Assembly: GCA_947303105.1 (NCBI GenBank)
Contig: CAMYXQ010000034.1
Span: 1-8,541 of the forward strand
Length of the DNA stretch: 8,541 bases
Direction: 5' to 3'
Source: an uncultured Caryophanales bacterium
GTDB taxonomy: Bacteria; Bacillota_I; Bacilli_A; RFN20; CAG-826
In this document: positions 7,777-8,541 of the stretch, in pieces
How the letters are laid out: each line of letters begins with the position of its first letter
Position numbering within the stretch: position 1 is the stretch's first letter
Translations under genes and position numbers: made by a program
Notes under the pieces: model-generated
What the model saw: the letters and a program-made list of their open reading frames with translations, nothing else
Database searches by the model: none
What the model was told of the DNA's origin: nothing

Positions 7777-7805
7777 ATTATATGTTTCCGTCTCTTCTTT
7801 CACAA
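7777..7805 (-). promoter_or_regulatory. Promoter of tRNA-Val
   Basis: On the minus strand TTGTGA (7805-7800), a 17-bp spacer and a perfect TATAAT (7782-7777) form a strong promoter. The -10 sits inside a 13-bp near-palindrome (7773-7785). Confidence 0.82.
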
Positions 7806-7820
7806 GTGCGGATTTTTTCC

Positions 7821-7999
7821 ACGCACGCTCATGCGAACGACGCACGCTGGCATCATGCGGGGGGCCGAGCGAGATCGCCGCGTGCAAGGACGTGCCGGAG
7901 CGCGATTTGCGATCATGCGAGCGGAACCTGTCTTACCGCGGGCGCACTTCCTCCGCGAGACCCCTGCGGACGTCCATCCGAGGGGGTGTCTGCGTCCGC
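7821..7999. ncRNA. GC-rich, hairpin-rich intergenic stretch; candidate structured RNA of unknown type and strand
   Basis: This stretch is much more GC-rich than the DNA on either side and has no credible ORF. Visible pairs: GATCGC (7873-7878) with GCGATC (7909-7914) closing a loop that has CGCG at both ends; CGCGG (7937-7941) with CCGCG (7953-7957); and a hairpin at 7958-7991 built from AGAC/GTCT, CCC/GGG and CGGA/TCCG. An alternative stem, GCGGACG (7966-7972) with CGTCCGC (7993-7999), excludes the last one. TCATGCG occurs three times (7829, 7853, 7913) and ACGCACGCT twice (7821, 7840). A candidate minus promoter lies at 8023-8050, and an AT-rich hairpin that could end a plus transcript at 8011-8041. 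I could not match RNase P, SRP, tmRNA or 6S landmarks. It may instead be a repeat or a transferred fragment. Confidence 0.3.
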
Positions 8000-8010
8000 T
8001 CCAGCACACA

Positions 8011-8041
8011 CAAAAAAGTACGATTTTATCGAACTTTTTTG
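8011..8041. repeat. 31-base near-perfect AT-rich inverted repeat
   Basis: CAAAAAAGT (8011-8019) pairs fully with ACTTTTTTG (8033-8041), and CGAT pairs with ATCG around a TTT loop; only one A-A mismatch interrupts. The stem ends in a run of T on either strand, so it could be a weak bidirectional terminator that bounds the GC-rich interval, or an operator upstream of the 132-residue gene. Its core shares the 12-mer TTCGATAAAATC with 2389-2400. Confidence 0.45.
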
Positions 8042-8050
8042 CACTTTAAA
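8023..8050 (-). promoter_or_regulatory. Candidate minus-strand promoter reading into the GC-rich interval
   Basis: TTTAAA (8050-8045), a 16-bp spacer and TAAAAT (8028-8023) on the minus strand would start transcription near 8016 and run through 8000-7821. The -10 lies in the loop of the inverted repeat at 8011-8041. Weak match; there is no gene downstream on this strand before tRNA-Val. Confidence 0.25.
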
Positions 8051-8056
8051 AACTTC

Positions 8057-8086
8057 TTGAAACGCCCATTTTTCGCTTGCTATAGT
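8057..8086 (+). promoter_or_regulatory. Promoter of the 132-residue gene
   Basis: TTGAAA (8057-8062), an 18-bp spacer and TATAGT (8081-8086) form a good sigma-A-type promoter. The predicted start, near 8093, leaves a leader of about 19 bases containing the AGGAGG ribosome binding site (8098-8103), 8 bases from the ATG. Confidence 0.75.
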
Positions 8087-8111
8087 GAAATCGAAATAGG
8101 AGGAAGAATCC

Positions 8112-8510
8112 ATGAAAAACGAAGCAAAGAAAATCGAATGGGGCAGCATCCATCGTGAGCCCGGATATATCATCGCCTTCCAAACGAACTGCCCGCCCGG
8201 CAGCGACAGCGATTTCTATGGACACGCGAAAGACTGGAAGGCCTTATGGCATAACAAAGGGGTCTTCGTCGGACCGATGCCTTTCAAGTTCTACCAATTC
8301 GCGACGAAAGGGAAACGCGACAAGTTCTTCATTAAGTATTTGGAATATTTTCTCGATTCCGAGAACTTGGTGGTTCCGAACTTTCCGGTGATTTATTCGG
8401 AGAACAATGAGGGGGATCACGCGTTCAAACCGCTCGATCCGCATAAGGTTTTTACCATCATGACGCGGAGACCCTGGTTCCTAGAAAGAGAACAAGAAAA
8501 GCCCTCTTAG
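8112..8510 (+). CDS. Small cytosolic protein of unknown function (132 aa)
   Basis: I do not recognise this protein. It is hydrophilic, with no signal peptide or membrane span, and is rich in aromatic residues and Lys. The central stretch KGVFVGPMPFKFYQFATKGK (about 49-68) is followed by a likely helix, KFFIKYLEYFLDS, and then VVPNFPVIYSE. Two His-containing charged segments flank it. The composition suggests a compact single-domain fold. The start is well supported: AGGAGG lies 8 bases upstream and a good promoter precedes it. The stop codon TAG sits in the loop of the terminator hairpin at 8500-8518. It is monocistronic, between tRNA units, so the context gives no clue to its role. Confidence 0.85.
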   Translation: MKNEAKKIEWGSIHREPGYIIAFQTNCPPGSDSDFYGHAKDWKALWHNKGVFVGPMPFKFYQFATKGKRDKFFIKYLEYFLDSENLVVPNFPVIYSENNEGDHAFKPLDPHKVFTIMTRRPWFLEREQEKPS

Positions 8511-8518
8511 TGAGGGCT
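8500..8518. terminator. Hairpin terminator, likely shared by the 132-aa gene and the edge tRNA
   Basis: AGCCCTC (8500-8506) and GAGGGCT (8512-8518) form a perfect 7-bp stem with loop TTAGT, which contains the TAG stop codon. On the minus strand it is followed by TTTTCTTGTT, a fair U-tract, so it ends the incoming minus-strand tRNA. On the plus strand the following bases (TCTGTCGTT) are T-poor and termination would be weaker. Confidence 0.7.
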
Positions 8519-8530
8519 CTGTCGTTAAGA

Positions 8531-8541
8531 TGGTGCCGACT
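8531..8541 (-). tRNA. 3' end of a minus-strand tRNA, probably tRNA-Thr (partial)
   Basis: The minus strand starting at 8541 reads AGTCGGC, then A, then CCA. This fits a complete 7-base acceptor 3' strand, discriminator A and an encoded CCA tail. The matching 5' strand would be GCCGACT, a common start of bacterial tRNA-Thr. A terminator hairpin starts 12 bases further on, the same spacing as for the other two tRNAs here. The body of the tRNA lies outside the window, so its identity is inference. Confidence 0.55.

Noticed and set aside
7821..7999. RNase P RNA, SRP RNA, tmRNA or 6S RNA in the GC-rich interval
   Set aside because: A short GCGGTAAGA word on the minus strand recalls RNase P, but the GAGGAAAGUCC and other core landmarks are absent and the interval is too short. 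SRP (GGAAGGA loop), tmRNA and a single long 6S-type hairpin were not found either.
7628..8158. A 176-codon plus frame across tRNA-Val and the GC-rich interval
   Set aside because: Its start is the familiar antisense-tRNA translation (GSNPRPSVRQTDALPSELN). The remainder has no domain, and it overlaps the well-supported gene at 8112.

Overview
The window looks like a chromosomal segment of a Bacillota-like bacterium with moderately high GC, probably an uncultivated Bacilli / Erysipelotrichia / Mollicutes-relative lineage. This placement is inferred from strong AGGAGG-type ribosome binding sites, sigma-A-type promoters, encoded CCA tails, short rho-independent terminators and the style of the secreted proteins. 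No 16S or other phylogenetic marker was compared. The standard code applies: the lipase gene ends in TGA, the two Trp codons of enolase are TGG, and a tRNA-Gly with anticodon CCC is present, so this is not a reduced code-4 Mollicute. No mobile element, CRISPR array or phage gene was seen.

Layout. (1) Positions 1-2354, minus strand: one very large gene open at the left edge. It encodes an acidic, single-membrane-span protein whose outer part is made of alternating beta-sandwich-like repeat modules. (2) Positions 2355-2471: a short divergent control region with candidate promoters in both directions and a perfect 8-bp inverted repeat. (3) Positions 2472-3404, plus strand: a flavin-reductase-like split-barrel protein with an extra C-terminal segment that resembles the small helical PCP-reductase domain. 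(4) Positions 3412-3441: a bidirectional terminator. (5) Positions 3450-4745, minus strand: enolase, complete with all active-site residues. (6) Positions 4833-7442, minus strand: an 869-residue secreted lipase-like protein (Ser-Asp-His triad visible) joined to an 8-9-helix membrane domain that resembles YhhN/TMEM86 lysoplasmalogenases but lacks their key acidic residues. (7) Positions 7481-7805, minus strand: tRNA-Gly(CCC) and tRNA-Val(GAC), each with its own promoter and terminator. (8) Positions 7806-8056: a gene-free, GC-rich, hairpin-rich stretch ending in an AT-rich hairpin, which is a candidate structured RNA. (9) Positions 8057-8518, plus strand: a 132-residue protein of unknown function with a textbook promoter and RBS, ending in a terminator. 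(10) Positions 8531-8541: the 3' end of another minus-strand tRNA, probably tRNA-Thr.

The genes do not form an obvious pathway. Enolase is central glycolysis. The lipase/membrane protein and the repeat protein act at the cell envelope, and the flavoprotein is likely a redox enzyme. Most units have their own start and stop signals, so this reads as an ordinary housekeeping region with two unusual envelope proteins. The points most worth a second look are the lipase-YhhN fusion with lost acidic residues, the repeat protein cut by the edge, the flavoprotein/PCP-type fusion and the structured 7806-8041 interval.
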